Positions 12,738 through 33,916 of a stretch of 64,000 bases of DNA are shown one piece after another. The notes under the pieces are model-generated. The model ran no database searches and was not told the origin of the DNA. It worked only from the letters and a program-made list of their open reading frames with translations. Source of the stretch: Scenedesmus sp. ARA3 (lineage: Eukaryota > Chlorophyta > Chlorophyceae > Sphaeropleales > Scenedesmaceae); NCBI GenBank assembly GCA_004335835.1, contig RWJK01000193.1, forward strand, positions 1-64,000. Direction: 5' to 3'. Position numbers and translations under genes: made by a program. Each line of letters starts with the position of its first letter. The first letter of the stretch is position 1.

Positions 12738-14931
12738 ACAAGGTGGTATCTGCTGTGCAGCAGCCTGGCTGCAGCCCTGAGCTGCAGCAGAGCGCTGCTG
12801 CTGTTCTAGCAAGGTGGGTCTGGCCGAAACTTCCACCCGTGCAATGATGTGATTGGCATCTATCTTGGTTCGCTGGCAGGACCTGCGCGGTGCAGTGCAG
12901 TGCAGTGCATCGTGGTATTTCATGATTTTGTGTCTGCTGTTGCTGCAGGCTAGCAATGGAGCCAGCAGTGGAGCAGTTGTTGCTGCATGGCGCTCCCACC
13001 AGCAGCGATGTCAGCAGCAGCACTGCAGGCAGCCTCTTTCCTGCAGACAGCAGCGGCTCCGCAGATGCACTTGCTATGCTGCTAGGAGGCCCTGACGCAG
13101 TGGCACCCTTTCTGACTGGCATTTGGGAGTGCAGCGCTTGGCACTGTTGTTCAAACCCACAAAAAGAGCCAGCACAAGCACAGCAGCAGCAGCAGCAGGC
13201 ATGTCAAAGTGCACAGCACGTCACTGCTGCCATCATGCCTGGCTGTTCTCAGACCAGTGACTGGAGCCAGTCAGTTTATGCAGGTCAGCATCAGCAGCAC
13301 TGCTGTCTGCAGCAGCAGCATCAGCACCAGCAGGCTGGCAGTGCATCTGCGGGAGCAGCATGGCTGGCGCTGCTGTCTCAGGAGCTGAGTGTGGCTGGGC
13401 TGTTTGGCGAGCTGCTAGCTGCTGGGCTGCACTGCCCTGTGATGGGTGTGGAGGAGACCGATGCAGTGCAGGTGAGTGCGATAGGCCGAAACAGCACCAG
13501 CTGCATGAACTGATATGCGCTGTGTACTGGTGCTGATGGCTTGCTCTCGTTGAATGTTGGGTGGTTTGCTTGCAGGTGGTTTGCTTGCATTGGTTGTGCT
13601 GCCCTGGGTGGCTATTGAAGAGATTATGGCTGTCGTGGAGTGTGTACTTCTGCCGTGATAGAGGCAGCACATGAGGCATTCTGCAGCGCTGCTGCTGTTG
13701 CTGTTGTGTTGCATTGGCAGTTGCCAGGCTGCACTGCCCTGCTGTGGATAGGGAGGAGGCACACCCGGCGCTCTAGCGCACTTGACATGCAACGGCTGCT
13801 GCTATGCTGTTGCTGTGGCTGTCACGTGGGCTGCTGTCTCCCCGCAACATAGTCACATGTATACATATAGTTTCAGCGACAGGTGTGCGCATGGGTTGCT
13901 GAGGCTCATACTGTCAACTGCTGCCTGCTGCTGCTGCAGCACTTGCAGGAGATGCAGCAGGCCGGCCAGCTGCTGCAGCCACTGCAGCACAACCAGGACA
14001 TGCGCGCCATACGGGCGGTGCCAGCGCAGACAATGCCCACGCGGCTGCCGCAGCACCGCACAGGCCAAGCCAGCAGTGGCTCAGACGCAGAGCACAGCAC
14101 AGCACACCTCAGCAGCAGCAGCGCAACTCATAGGAGCCTGGGGCAAGCTTTCGACTGTCAATTCAGCGACACACGCAGCGGCATGCAGGCTGTTACTGTT
14201 GCAGCACCCAGCGATGCAGGGCAAGCAGTTGAGCAGCTGCTGGCGCTGGACGGCCCTGTTGATGCTGCTGCTGTTGCTGCAGCATGTGAGGGCCGAGGGT
14301 TCAGCTTGGTGCTACGTGACATGCCGAAGCGCTGCAGGGCTGTTGCAGCGCTTGTGGGGGCCCTTGAGCAGCAGCTGGGGCTGCCAGCAGGTGCCAATCT
14401 GTACTACACGCCTGCAGGTACAAGAGAAGCTTGCTGCTGCTGCTGATGGCAGCGGTGGTAGTTTTCAAGAGGCAGCTGTTGCTGTGCTTCGCCTGTTCTG
14501 GGTGTCAACACTTGCAGAACTATAGGTCACCCATGCTTCACATACTGCAGATGCTCTTATGGCTGTGCTGTGTGGCTGTCTGCAGCTGCTGTTGATCAGC
14601 TGTAGGGCACTCACGTGCATACACATGTTGATTGCGCGGAGGCACACAGTCACATGTTTCAGTGTGCATACAAGCACGCTGACCAACACACATGTAAGAT
14701 CACCACATGCATTACATGCACCGGTCACCCTGTACTGTTAAGTACGGTGCGGACTGCGCCATGCTGTGCTGCAGGTGCACAGGCCTTGAAGCCGCACTAT
14801 GACGACCACTGCGTGTTTGTGCTGCAGCTAGCCGGCAGCAAAGCGTGGCTGGTGGCGCCCCCGCAGGCTGGCCAGCAGCAGCTGCCGCTGACCTACCAGC
14901 CCAGGCAGCCTGTCGACATGCCGCTGATGAC

Positions 14932-14977
<46 letters not shown>

Positions 14978-16609
14978 TACGACCAGCAAAGATCGTGCGT
15001 GCAGCAGTACCAGCTAGGACCGGGCAGCTGCATGTACATCCCGCGAGGCTGGCCACACCAGGCGCGGGCTGATGCTGCTGATTCAGCAGCAGCAGCAGCA
15101 GCAACAGCAGGACCGCAGGATGCCCACGATGACAACACCCAGTCTGCTGTAGCGCACTGTGCAGCTGCCGGCACATGCATTGCAGGGCAGCAATCCAGTG
15201 CTGGCAAGCCTGCTGGGCAGCAGGTGCCCTGCGGCTCTCTGCACCTGTCTGTGGGTGTTGAAGTGGAGCCGCGCTTTACTGTGCAGGGCTTTCTGCACTG
15301 CCTGGTTGAGCACGCTTGTGCTTGCGCATGCACAAACAACAAGCAGCTTGAACGCATGCGCACCAGCACAGCAGCTGCAGGCGCAAGCGCAGCTGCATGC
15401 CCAGCAGCAGCAGCAGCAGCAGCAGCCCGGCAAGCTTGGCAGCTGGCATGCACTGCTGCCAGCTTGCTGCTGCATGCGCTGCTGTGCCAGTATGCAAAGC
15501 AGCATGCTGTGCTGCGCAAGGCTTGCCCGTTGCTGGTTCCTAGCGAGGCAGCAAGGGCTGCCTGTACAGCTGGCTTGCTGAAGCAACTTCACCTGCTGTA
15601 CAACACCAACAGTGCTGCGCCACCAGCAGTTACTGACGGAAGCACAGCAGCAGCAGCGGCGTCAGCAGTTGCAGTGCCAGGACCAGAACATCATCAGGCG
15701 TCGCCAGCTGATGCGTGTGATTGGGTTGGCTTAGCATTGCAGCTGGCATTTGGCGTCAGCGGCTCTGCCATTGGTGCGGCAGCCAACACCGCCTGGATGT
15801 CATGCACAGGTCGCCAGGCTGCGTGCAGCTTGCACCACTGGCAGGCAACCCAGCAAGGCGTTGCTCAGGCAAGCAGCTCGCTGCTGGCGCAAGCAGCCGG
15901 CAGCAGCAGCAACAGCAGCAGCAGTGAGCAGTGGGATTCATGTTTGCAGCAGCTACTACAGCAGCCAGAGGGGCAGGGCGACTTGGTGCTTCTTGAGCAG
16001 CAGCTGCAAGTCCAGCACAGCCAGCAGCAGCAGCAGCAGGGGGCTGCAGGCACAGCAGCTGCAGGCGATGCAGCTGCAGAACGTGTGTGGCAGCAGCCAA
16101 CCGCACACAGCAGCACCGAACCCAGCAGCTTTGGCCCCTGTGTGCTAGAGTGGATACAGGCAGTGCAGGAGCCAGCACTGGCAGCAGCAGCAGCAACAGT
16201 AGCAGCAGCAGCTGTTGTTGTAGCAGGGGATACAGGGGACAGCAGCAGCCGGGCAACTGACAACACCGGCAGCTTGCTGTCTCCTGACAGCAGGTGCAGC
16301 ACATGTCACGGTCGAGAAGGCATGCCCACAAGCGGCAGCTGCACAGGAACCGCCTGCCGCCTGCTTGCTGTTGAAGTTCTTGCAGCTGCCTCCAGGGGTG
16401 GCAGATCAGTAGATATGACATCTTATGTTGTGCAGGCAGCAGCTGTGCAACTGCCTGGCGCGCTGCAGCAGCTGTTGCATGCCGTATTTTGTGGAGCGTG
16501 CACTCGCCAGGCTGCTGCAGCATGTGCGGATGCAGCTGTTGCATGCCTGGCTGCGCGCCGGGCGGTTCGTCATGCGCACTTGGCGCTGCACATGCACTGC
16601 ACTGCTTGA
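11434..16609 (+). CDS. JmjC ribosomal-oxygenase-like protein (NO66/MINA53 type) with ARM-like N-terminus
   Basis: A 2-oxoglutarate/Fe(II) oxygenase; relatives hydroxylate histidines of ribosomal proteins and some are reported histone demethylases, usually nuclear or nucleolar. Proposed exons: 11434-11757, 12078-12222, 12411-12519, 12949-13471, 13940-14417, 14775-16609, 1137 aa. The JmjC core is clear: GANLYYTPAG, then KPHYDDHCVFVLQLAGSK with iron ligands H534 and D536, and YIPRGWPHQA with distal H621. These join across the 14417/14775 splice in frame, just as the NO66/MINA family reads. A poly-Gln run of about 15 residues (14932-14974) enlarges the loop between the HxD and the distal His. Residues 40-180 look like ARM/HEAT helices (GQQALIDAGTAQALCCILP). 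The C-terminal 450 residues are Ala/Gln/Ser-rich. The start is uncertain (an ATG at 11528 is an alternative), and the exon 3 donor was chosen at 12520 to keep the frame. Confidence 0.82.
12003..12054 (+). repeat. (CTG)n microsatellite in JmjC intron 1
   Basis: About 16 uninterrupted CTG units lie 24 bases upstream of the acceptor of JmjC exon 2. The repeat supplies the pyrimidine-containing tract before that splice site. Confidence 0.9.
14932..14974 (+). repeat. (CAG)n coding repeat giving poly-Gln inside the JmjC domain
   Basis: About 14 CAG units in frame encode a Gln run between the HxD iron ligands and the distal His of the NO66-like enzyme. The run falls where a surface loop is expected. 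Confidence 0.9.
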
Positions 16610-16851
16610 GGCGCGGGCACTACTGGCAGTAGCCACGTGTCGTTTTTCGTACAGTTTGACAGCCGCAGCCAGCTCAAACTGCGGTTGCTATGCAGGATAG
16701 CTCAGGCACAAGATACCAGTACTTGATGTCTGTCGTGGCACTGAATCTGTTGACATGGCATTGATGGACTCCATCAGATGCGGCTGTTGCCCAATGTGGC
16801 TGTGTATACCTCGCAAATGAGCGGTTCAACATGTTGTTCCCATCATCAGTG

Positions 16852-16856
16852 TGTAA
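16852..16856 (+). promoter_or_regulatory. Probable poly(A) signal TGTAA of the JmjC gene
   Basis: TGTAA occurs about 243 bases after the TGA at 16609, a plausible distance for an algal 3' UTR. Confidence 0.45.
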
Positions 16857-17674
16857 CATCCCAAAGCTGTCTCGCAATGGGTGGTGCTTGTGGTGCAACA
16901 TGCGCATGTTGCAAGCCAGCTGCTGTGCAACAACATGCTTTAAAAGCTGCCGCCATGATGGCTACATAATGTACTCTAGTAGAGCCTGCCAGGCTACCCA
17001 GCGGGCCGGCTGGGCTGGGCACCACAACTGATGGATCCCTGCCGACAGCGTCTTGCTGCCCGTCACCCAAAAGTGCATATGCCACAAAGCTGGCATGCCG
17101 GGGCAGTTGGTGAGCTGGTCAATTGCATGCACATCGCTGTCGCGATGTGCTCTTGGTCATGTTGACCGCCCCGCTGGTGTCCCACACCAACAGAGCAGTT
17201 GACTGGGCACGCGCCACCTCTTACGGGCTTGCAAATTATCCGTGGCTCCGACCTCCACTCTGCAGGAACAACAATATGCCATGTGCATAGGCCTGTCAGC
17301 GCAAGCTGTACCCACCAGCTGCACCTACGCACATGGGCCAACTGCCGCCAGTGCTGCTGGCAATTTTGCTGCTGGGTAAGCAAGAGCAGCCATCAGAATC
17401 CACACTTCACACAGAAATACCTGATAAATGTACCGTTGTCCCCAGGATCACGCACCAGAATTGCTTAGACCTCGGCTGTTACTTAACAGCAGCAGAGGAT
17501 TCATATTGTCCCCTCCACCTCTGGCCCGTCCTGTTTCCCCAGTCAAAAGGCACACTTCTGTTGCTTGGAGACTTGCTTACTTTTGTCTACAGACGCTGCT
17601 TCTGCGCGTTCTGGTCTGCACACAAGCCACCACCTTCTACTTGCTACGTTCTTGCTGTTCACCTGCTGGCTGCC
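16857..17674. other. Intergenic region, probable DDX6-type promoter
   Basis: About 0.8 kb between the presumed end of the JmjC transcript and the helicase ATG. No exon-like sequence is visible. The last 250 bases before the ATG are C/T-rich, which may be the promoter and 5' leader. Confidence 0.35.
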
Positions 17675-20454
17675 ATGGCACAGGCAGCGCCCAATGCGGC
17701 TGCTGCTGAGGGAGGGGACTGGAAGGCTCGGCTGAACCTCCCTCCCAAGGACACCCGCATTCGCACTGAGGTGAGCCTTTGCTTCGAAGAGCAGAAGTGT
17801 GCAGGCCGCTGCCTAGCGCCTTCAGGGATGTACAGGATTTTCATTCGGCGCAAGTAAAGCCCTAATAATCACACTCGTTGAAAAGTTCTGCGGGCCGGGA
17901 TGCGATCTGGACGCTTGCTGCTGCTCACTCCTGTGCTGTCCCTGCTTGTCTGTAGGACGTGACAGCTACTAAGGGTCATGACTTTGAGGATTACTTCTTG
18001 AAAAGGGAGCTGCTGATGGGCATCTATGAGAAAGGCTTTGAGAAGCCCTCGCCCATCCAGGAGGAGAGCATACCCATTGCTTTGACAGGCCGGGACATCC
18101 TGGCGCGCGCCAAGAACGGCACCGGGAAGACCGCAGCATTTAGCATTCCTGTACTAGAGAAGATAGACACCACCAAGGCCGAGATCCAAGGTGAGCGTTG
18201 CCATCGAACACCGTTGGCTGGCTACTGCAGGCATGCAGGGCCCTCGCAGGTGCCAGCGGACCGTCCACTTGATGGATCATGTCGCCAGCAACCCCTTGGC
18301 TGCTTGCCTGCCTGCTGCTGCGTGCTGCAGCCATGCTGCTGGTGCCCACCCGTGAGCTGGCTCTGCAAACAGCTCAGGTCTGCCGTGAGCTCGGCAAGCA
18401 CACAAACGTGGAGGTCATGGTCACAACGGGCGGCACCAGCCTCAAGGATGACATTATGCGGCTGTACCAGACCATCCACGTGGTGGTGGCCACGCCTGGC
18501 CGCATCCTAGACCTGTCGAACAAGGGCGTGTGCAAGCTGCACAGCTGCAGGATCCTGGTCATGGACGAGGTGCGGCCGCATTGACTGCTAAGCAGTGCAG
18601 TCAAAGCTCATACAGCTTGTACAGCAGTCAGCAGCACAGTTTCATAGCGGCAGCAGTGCGCCGCGCGGCGATGTGTTGCTGTTTCGGATCCGTAATCAGC
18701 AGCAGCTGCTGGCCAGTGACATGCTGTTGGCCAGCAAACTGACAATGGCAGTCCAGCGGGGAGCAGCCTACTTTTGTGATTCTTGGGGTAGCACTAGGGG
18801 CGGCATGTGTGCCTGCAGTTGTTGGTGGTGGCTGCTCCATTGTGTGTCCTGGTCATGGGCCGGCAGTAGCAGCAGCAACAACCGCCGCATGCCTGCTCAC
18901 CAGCTGCTGTATCCGTCTGGTGTGTGCAGCCTACTGTGCGCATGTCTGCATCTGCTTCGACCTACCTGGAACCAGCTTTTTCAGCAGCGGCTGCTTCATG
19001 CAGCGCCATCAAAAGATGTGCCGACACGTCTCGTGCTTGTCGCCTCATATTCTGCTGCTGCTGCCGCTGCTGCTGTCAACTCTGACATTCATCATCGCCC
19101 CAGGCCGACAAGCTGCTGAGCCCGGAGTTCCAGCCACTGATCGAGCAGTTGATCAGCTTCCTGCCCGAGGACCGCCAGATCATGCTGTTCAGCGCGACCT
19201 TCCCCGTGACCGTGAAGCAGTTCAAGGAGAAGTTCCTGCGCAAGCCCTACATCATCAACCTCATGGACGAGCTCACGTTGAAGGGAGTGACGCAGTACTA
19301 CGCGTTTGTGGAGGAGCGCCAGAAGGTGCACTGCCTCAACACGCTGTTCTCCAAGCTGCGCATCAACCAGAGCATCATCTTCTGCAACAGCGTGAACCGC
19401 GTGGAGCTGCTGGCCAAGAAGATCACGGAGCTGGGCTACTCCTGCTTCTACATCCACGCCAAGATGCTGCAGAGCCACCGCAACCGCGTGTTCCACGACT
19501 TTCGCAACGGGCTGTGCCGCAACCTGGTGTCCTCAGGTGCGTGGCCACGATGGCGACGTGGTGTGGCTCGAGTATGATATGAGGGCAGCTGATGGAAGGC
19601 GCGGGATTGATGCAGTGTGTGCTCGGCAGTGCGAGGTGGTGGCGGGATCAAGTGCACAGCAGCGGCAGCACTGACCGTGCGAGAACTTGATCATCACTGT
19701 GTGCTCTGTCGCTGGCTGCTGTGTCCCTGGGCCTTTGTGGGCTCTGCCAGCGTGATTGTGCCACAGCTGCACTTACCTCATCCTCCTGTTGTCACTGCTG
19801 ACTTTGCTTCTTGTACGCCTGTGTCCTCTGCTGCTGCTGCGCAGACTTGTTCACGCGCGGCATCGACATCCAGAGCGTGAACGTGGTCATCAACTTTGAC
19901 TTCCCCAAGAACAGCGAGACCTACCTGCACCGCGTGGGCCGCAGCGGCCGCTTCGGGCACCTGGGCCTGGCAGTCAACCTCATCACCTACGACGACCGCA
20001 TCAACCTGTGAGTGCACGCGAGGATGCAGAGTTAAATGGCAGCGCTGAGGAATGCTGGTGTGGCGCGTGCTGTGGCAGCGCCTGGCGCAGCAGCAGCAGG
20101 GTCGTGTGCTGTGCGTACCGCAGAGCTCTGTGCTGCGGCGTCAAGCCAGTGGCAGCAGCTGGCACAGCAGCAGCGGCAGCTACACGGGCGGTGTGCAGGG
20201 TGTCACTGCAGTAGTTGCCAGCCAAGTCGAACAGCAACAGGTTGAGGGGTGACTGATGCAGTCACTGTGTGCTGCAGCTGTGTGCTCCAGCAGTTGGTTA
20301 GCTGGGCAGGTGCAGTACTGGACCTGCTGCAAATGAATGACTGACGTGCTCCCCTCCTGCCTCGTGGTGCTGCAGGTACAAGATTGAACAGGAGCTCGGG
20401 ACTGAGATCAAGCCTATTCCTCCCCACATTGAGGAGAAGCTGTACTGCATGTGA
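17675..20454 (+). CDS. DEAD-box RNA helicase, DDX6/Dhh1/RCK subfamily, 6 exons, 414 aa
   Basis: Cytoplasmic ATP-dependent RNA helicase; DDX6/Dhh1 proteins repress translation and promote mRNA decapping in P-bodies. Exons: 17675-17770, 17956-18190, 18331-18569, 19104-19536, 19845-20007, 20376-20454; GT-AG and phases close exactly. Motifs in order: Q motif with Q67 in PSPIQ, Walker A AKNGTGKT (84-91), [16 protein letters not shown] at 189-192, SAT (220-222), IIFCNS, RGIDIQ, and [10 protein letters not shown] (363-372). Subfamily signatures are the [17 protein letters not shown] lead-in, [17 protein letters not shown], and the C-terminal [13 protein letters not shown]. At 414 residues it is essentially the helicase core: the Gln/Pro-rich extensions common in yeast and plant homologues are missing. 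An intron splits the DEAD box exactly between Glu and Ala. The subfamily call is firm. Confidence 0.95.
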
Positions 20455-23400
20455 ACTGCTGGGTGGAGTGGGCGCGCCCTGCCGACGGCGCCGCCACAGC
20501 AGCCTGCTGCAGCAGCAGCGCTGCAGGCGCAGCGCCATGCGGCTGATAAACAAATTGGGCTGGCTGCGGCGGCGCTGCTGTGGTGGTGCGGCCTGGCACA
20601 TGGGGCAGCTGCTGTACAGGGTGCGGCTGTTAACTTGCTAGCGCGCGTGTCTTGCTGACCTGTGGTAGCCATCCAGCTGTTGTTTTGATGCATGACAGCT
20701 GCGCTTGAGGGGCTGGGGCAGAGTGGGTGTGGTGTTGGTTGGCGTCAGCTGGCAGTGTCTGACATTCGTGCACGATCTAGCTTTCCCGCCTGGCGGTCGC
20801 AGGTTGCTTGCTCGTTTGAGTGTGCGCCGCAGCAGTTGAGCTGCCAGCCGCCCCCTCACTGGTGCATGGAATCCATCACTGATTTGTCTTGTTGAGGCAC
20901 GGCACGTTACGTGTGTGATATACAGCATCACACGCCCACCCGAAGCCAGGGCAGTTCTTCTAATTATGACTGTGCCCGCATGCACTGTGCTGCTGACTAT
21001 TTTGACTGCATTTGACGCAAAGCACTGCTGTTTTGTTGGACCCCGTTGGACCCCTTGACCTGTTTGTTTGACCGTTCACGACGTGTAGCAATTTAATGAT
21101 GCTGGGCCACGCCTGCATATGCTATGTGGGATGTCCTTAGTAGAGCGTGGAACCTGTGTGTTGCCTTGGGGTGGGCTTGAGCGTCTCTTTGTTTCTGTTT
21201 TTGTGTCGGTTGTGTGGTCGGTCGTCTCTTCTACACTGTCCTATTCTTGTGCGTAGACAGCTCTTTTTGTCTGTTTGGGCACAGCTGTGTGCGCAGTGTT
21301 CACAGGACTGTGTGCTCTGTACAATCAGGATCATGTGACGCCATGTGCCGCGTGGTGTCAACTGAGACACACTGAAAGAAGAAGGCTGCTGCACCCCATT
21401 ACCTTGGCGGCGGGGCATGCCAGGCTGCTGTTCCGGCATGGAGCAGCTGCACAGCCTGCTGGCATGGCTCTCGTGCAGGAGTCGAGGCCACTGGGACAGC
21501 AGCGTGGCTGAGCAGCCTGTGGTGTTGGCGCCGCTGCCGGGGCGTCGCGGCAAATGCATGCAAGCAGAGAGACCATTCTCGTTGCGGCATCAGGAATGCT
21601 CGCGTCGTAGACATGCAGGCAGTTGCTTGTACATGCACACATTTGCGACTGGGTGGTGCAGTACAACTCGTGCTACATGATATATGTGGTGTTGCTCGCA
21701 CAGGTTGGGCGCTCCCGGCGAGCGCGTCTGCCTGTTCGGTGCAGTGAAGGTGGTCAGCGTGTTGTGTACATGTGCTGCATTTAACATAACAGCCATTCGT
21801 CTCTTGGACTGCCTGTCAGCAAACCCTTGAAACATGCCATGGTGTGCACCTAGGTGTGGCCCTGGGTGTTGCGGCTGGCTGCACCCGGCAGGGGTTGGCT
21901 GTGCATAAGTGTGGCTTTAGTTGAGATCGCACATCTTGGCTGTCTTGCCAGCACAGCAGCAGCAGTGTGTGCAGTGAGTGAAGTTGTCTTGCGGGTGCAC
22001 CACACTACCCAATGTGGTGTTGTGCTCTGCCACACCTCACATGGTGCTGCAGCCCGCAGCTTGTTGTGGTGCTGGCACCTTTTATATCTTGCTGGTGCGG
22101 CGCCCTTCCTATCTTGACCGTTTGTGACACACAAGCCTGGCCCTTCAAGCACGATCCCTCTTGATTCATTGGCTACTTGTCAATGCGTGCTTGCCGTGTG
22201 TCGGGTGCGTGCTGCTAGGCGCTGGTGTCCCGCCTGTAGGTTCCAAAACAACCTCTTGTCTAGCGACACTGGTCCTGCTCGGGAGGGACTTTTGCTGCAG
22301 TGTCTGGTTCGGTAGGCGCAGACGAATGGGTTATGAACTTGGGGACGGCGTGTACATACTAGCTCTCTCCTTCGACATCATGTTGTTTATTCCGCAAACA
22401 TAATGTATGTAGGTGCGATGACCACATGTTGTCTTTGGCGTGCGTTGTCCTCCGGCGTGTGCGAGGAAGGTGTGGGCACATGCACAGTGTGCAGGCGCGC
22501 TCTGCCTACCTACACATGAGTGCGCAGCACATCGTGTCTCGTCCTGCAGGGCGATGTGCCTCTGCGCATGCCTACGCAATCTGCCGATGCAGGCACGCGT
22601 GTGCACGTGTCGCTGTGTGTTGGGGCATCTGCCAACAGCCTTCAATCGCCGATCTGCTGCTCTGGCGTCATAACCGACAGCTGTGCCTGCTGAAGCAGTA
22701 GTAAATGTGTTAGTAGCGCCGTGTCTGTGAGGCGCCGGGGTTGTGCGGCAGTTCCCGTTACTGTTTCACGCTGCATCACGTGTGATCTATGTGGGGAACT
22801 CCTGCGGCTTATCTGTGTGTGCATGTAGGGAGCTAGGTGAGCTGGCGAGCATGCTGTGCCGGGGTCAGGCAGGACGTGCGGGGCCCAGAAATGTGTCCCT
22901 GTTGTGCAACTCTCGGTTGCTGGTAGGCGCGTGTTTGTGGCGTGTGTGGGGTGCATGTGTCGGGGTGTTGCAGGGTTCCGGGTTGGTCGTATGGTTTGCG
23001 CCATGCTTCATTGCTCTTGTCACTGTCACTTCTGTGCATCCTGCGAGCTTTGGTGTGTGAAGACGGGCCATGTACTCATAACGTCTTCTTGTGAGGTTGT
23101 CCCGTGAACTTGTGGAGCAAAGCCTGTTGCGCTGCGACTGTGAGGGGAGCTTATCAGGGCTGCCAAAGTACGTTGTGCCAGGTTTTGCAAAGTTGCGGCG
23201 TCTGTGCCCAAGCGACAGGGCGCGCTGCTTGGACGTGCCCCAGGCTTCCCATGCATGCTGCGCCCTGCTACTTTCAGGTGTCTGTATCATTCTGTGTGGG
23301 CAGGGGACACGGCAACAAAGTCCTGGTCGGCTGCCAGGCGTCTGTTGGATGCAGCAGGCCTCCAAAACTGTTGTTGTGTATTGTGGGCGCTGCCCAGTCA

Positions 23401-23530
23401 GGGTGATGGCCAGTCCCCCAACCTTTTTTACATGATTTCTTCTTGTCTTGTTCACAGAACTATTGGGCTCATGTCCATGGCGGCAGGGGAGGTTGTGGCC
23501 ATCCGTGGTGCAGCACATACAACAGAGGCT

Positions 23531-23583
23531 CAAAGTGCATCTTGAAGTGCAGTCTGCAGTGCAGTTTGAAGTGCAGTTTGAAG
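23531..23583 (+). repeat. Short tandem repeat with a core of about 12-14 bp (AGTGCAGTTTGA-like)
   Basis: Three to four imperfect copies of a GAAGTGCAGTTT-type unit stand head to tail within the GT-rich tract. No function is apparent. Confidence 0.6.
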
Positions 23584-24309
23584 GATGTGTGTGTGCTTGG
23601 GATGGTTGCCTCGCCAGTGGTGAGAGACAGCCTTCGATGGTGGCGAGACAGTTGTGCAGGATGGCAGGTTGGGCGGTGGCGCCGAGGGGTTGAGGCAGCT
23701 AGGATTGCCTCTGCGGCTGGTGCTGCTGCAGCGCGTTGAGCTGTGTGCTGCGCAGTGATGACACACGGTTTGGCAGGCGACCAGCAGTGTGGAGGGAGCG
23801 TTGGGTGAGGTGGCGGTGTCTGGGGTTGGCCAGGTGCCTGAGGCGCTGGGAGTTTGTGGTCTTGATGACTGTTGTTTTTTCAAAGCAGCAGTGCCCTAGT
23901 ACAGTCTACTACTGTCAGGTTGTCTGCTGGCTGTTTTGGGATGACATGGCGTTATAGTGCTCAGCTTGAGAGAGGGGGTGTATCCGCCTCTTGATGCTGC
24001 GGCACATGCTCTGGAGTTGGTGTATGCTGCTGGTTTGCTTTGTGGATTGGTCTTTGGATGATCAGCACTGTGTGCTGTGCCCACATGCATGTGCAGCAAG
24101 GCTGTGCACGTTTGGTGGTGTGGTGGCAGCGCAGCAGCATGTGCAGCGTGCGCACAGCGGCGATTGCCGCCGGTCAAGCATGGCTTGCAATGCTGTTCTG
24201 ATGCGTTTGAGTTGTGACCAAAGGTGGTAAAAAAATAGGCGGCACTGGCAACATGTGCAGCCGCAAAAACGTCTGGTGGTGTGTGCATGCAGCCAGAATT
24301 CTGGGGACG

Positions 24310-24314
24310 TGTAA
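24310..24314 (+). promoter_or_regulatory. Candidate poly(A) signal TGTAA of the DDX6-type gene
   Basis: TGTAA lies 3.86 kb after the helicase stop, where the GT-rich skew changes to mixed sequence. Assigning it to this gene assumes one very long 3' UTR. Confidence 0.3.
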
Positions 24315-24896
24315 CTGTCACTGGGCACATATTCAAGCTTGGCTTGCTGTCCCTAATTTGGGTGCAGTATGCCGTTATACTCTATCATCTCACCCTCAAC
24401 AAGTGCTCTGTGCCCATCGCCGCAATACTCACTACTGTACACTCGTGACTAGTAAAGCAAAGCCAGCTGTTGACACCATTGCGTACAACAGCACTGGAGT
24501 CTGGCACACTCCATGGATGCTGTACAGGTTGCGGGCCTCCCACACCCTTACCATCACATGCTGCACTCACGCGTTTATTCCCATTCTAAAACGAAAGCTT
24601 CGGGTCCCCAGGCTGGCCCTGAGACCAGGTACCGGTGAAATGAGCAGAGTCACCGCTAATCCAGCCGGACAAACCTTACACATCAAGCAGCGTGTTTAAA
24701 GATTTCATACCGAGCAGAGGTGCAGGATGCAGCGCCAACTGAAATAGCACAGGACCGAAAGTGACATATAACCAATGGACAGTTGCTCAGGCCACATGGC
24801 CAGGAGTCTGCCTTCCGAACTCTGCAGCATTTGTTCATCAGCTTCTACGCGGCTTAGCAAGCATTGTTTTGCCCCCGTGCATGCTGTAGTGACAAC

Positions 24897-33916
<9,020 letters not shown>

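Larger units (their letters stand above)
20455..24896. other. Long gene-free stretch: GT-rich presumed 3' UTR, then GH1 promoter
   Basis: From the helicase stop to about 24.3 kb the + strand is strongly GT-rich and contains no credible exon. The skew ends beside a TGTAA at 24310-24314. I read 20.45-24.33 kb as a very long 3' UTR or read-through transcript, and the remaining 0.55 kb as the upstream region of the GH1 gene. Open frames on the minus strand here are explained by the CA-rich complement having few stop codons. Confidence 0.4.

Noticed and set aside
15756..16544. 262-codon minus-strand frame in the JmjC gene
   Set aside because: Antisense shadow of the CAG-rich last exon; it reads Leu/Cys/Gln runs with no domain.
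22865..23533. 222-codon minus-strand open frame
   Set aside because: It is the complement of the GT-rich tract after the helicase gene. The composition (His, Pro, Arg, Thr) matches the CA-rich bias and shows no domain.
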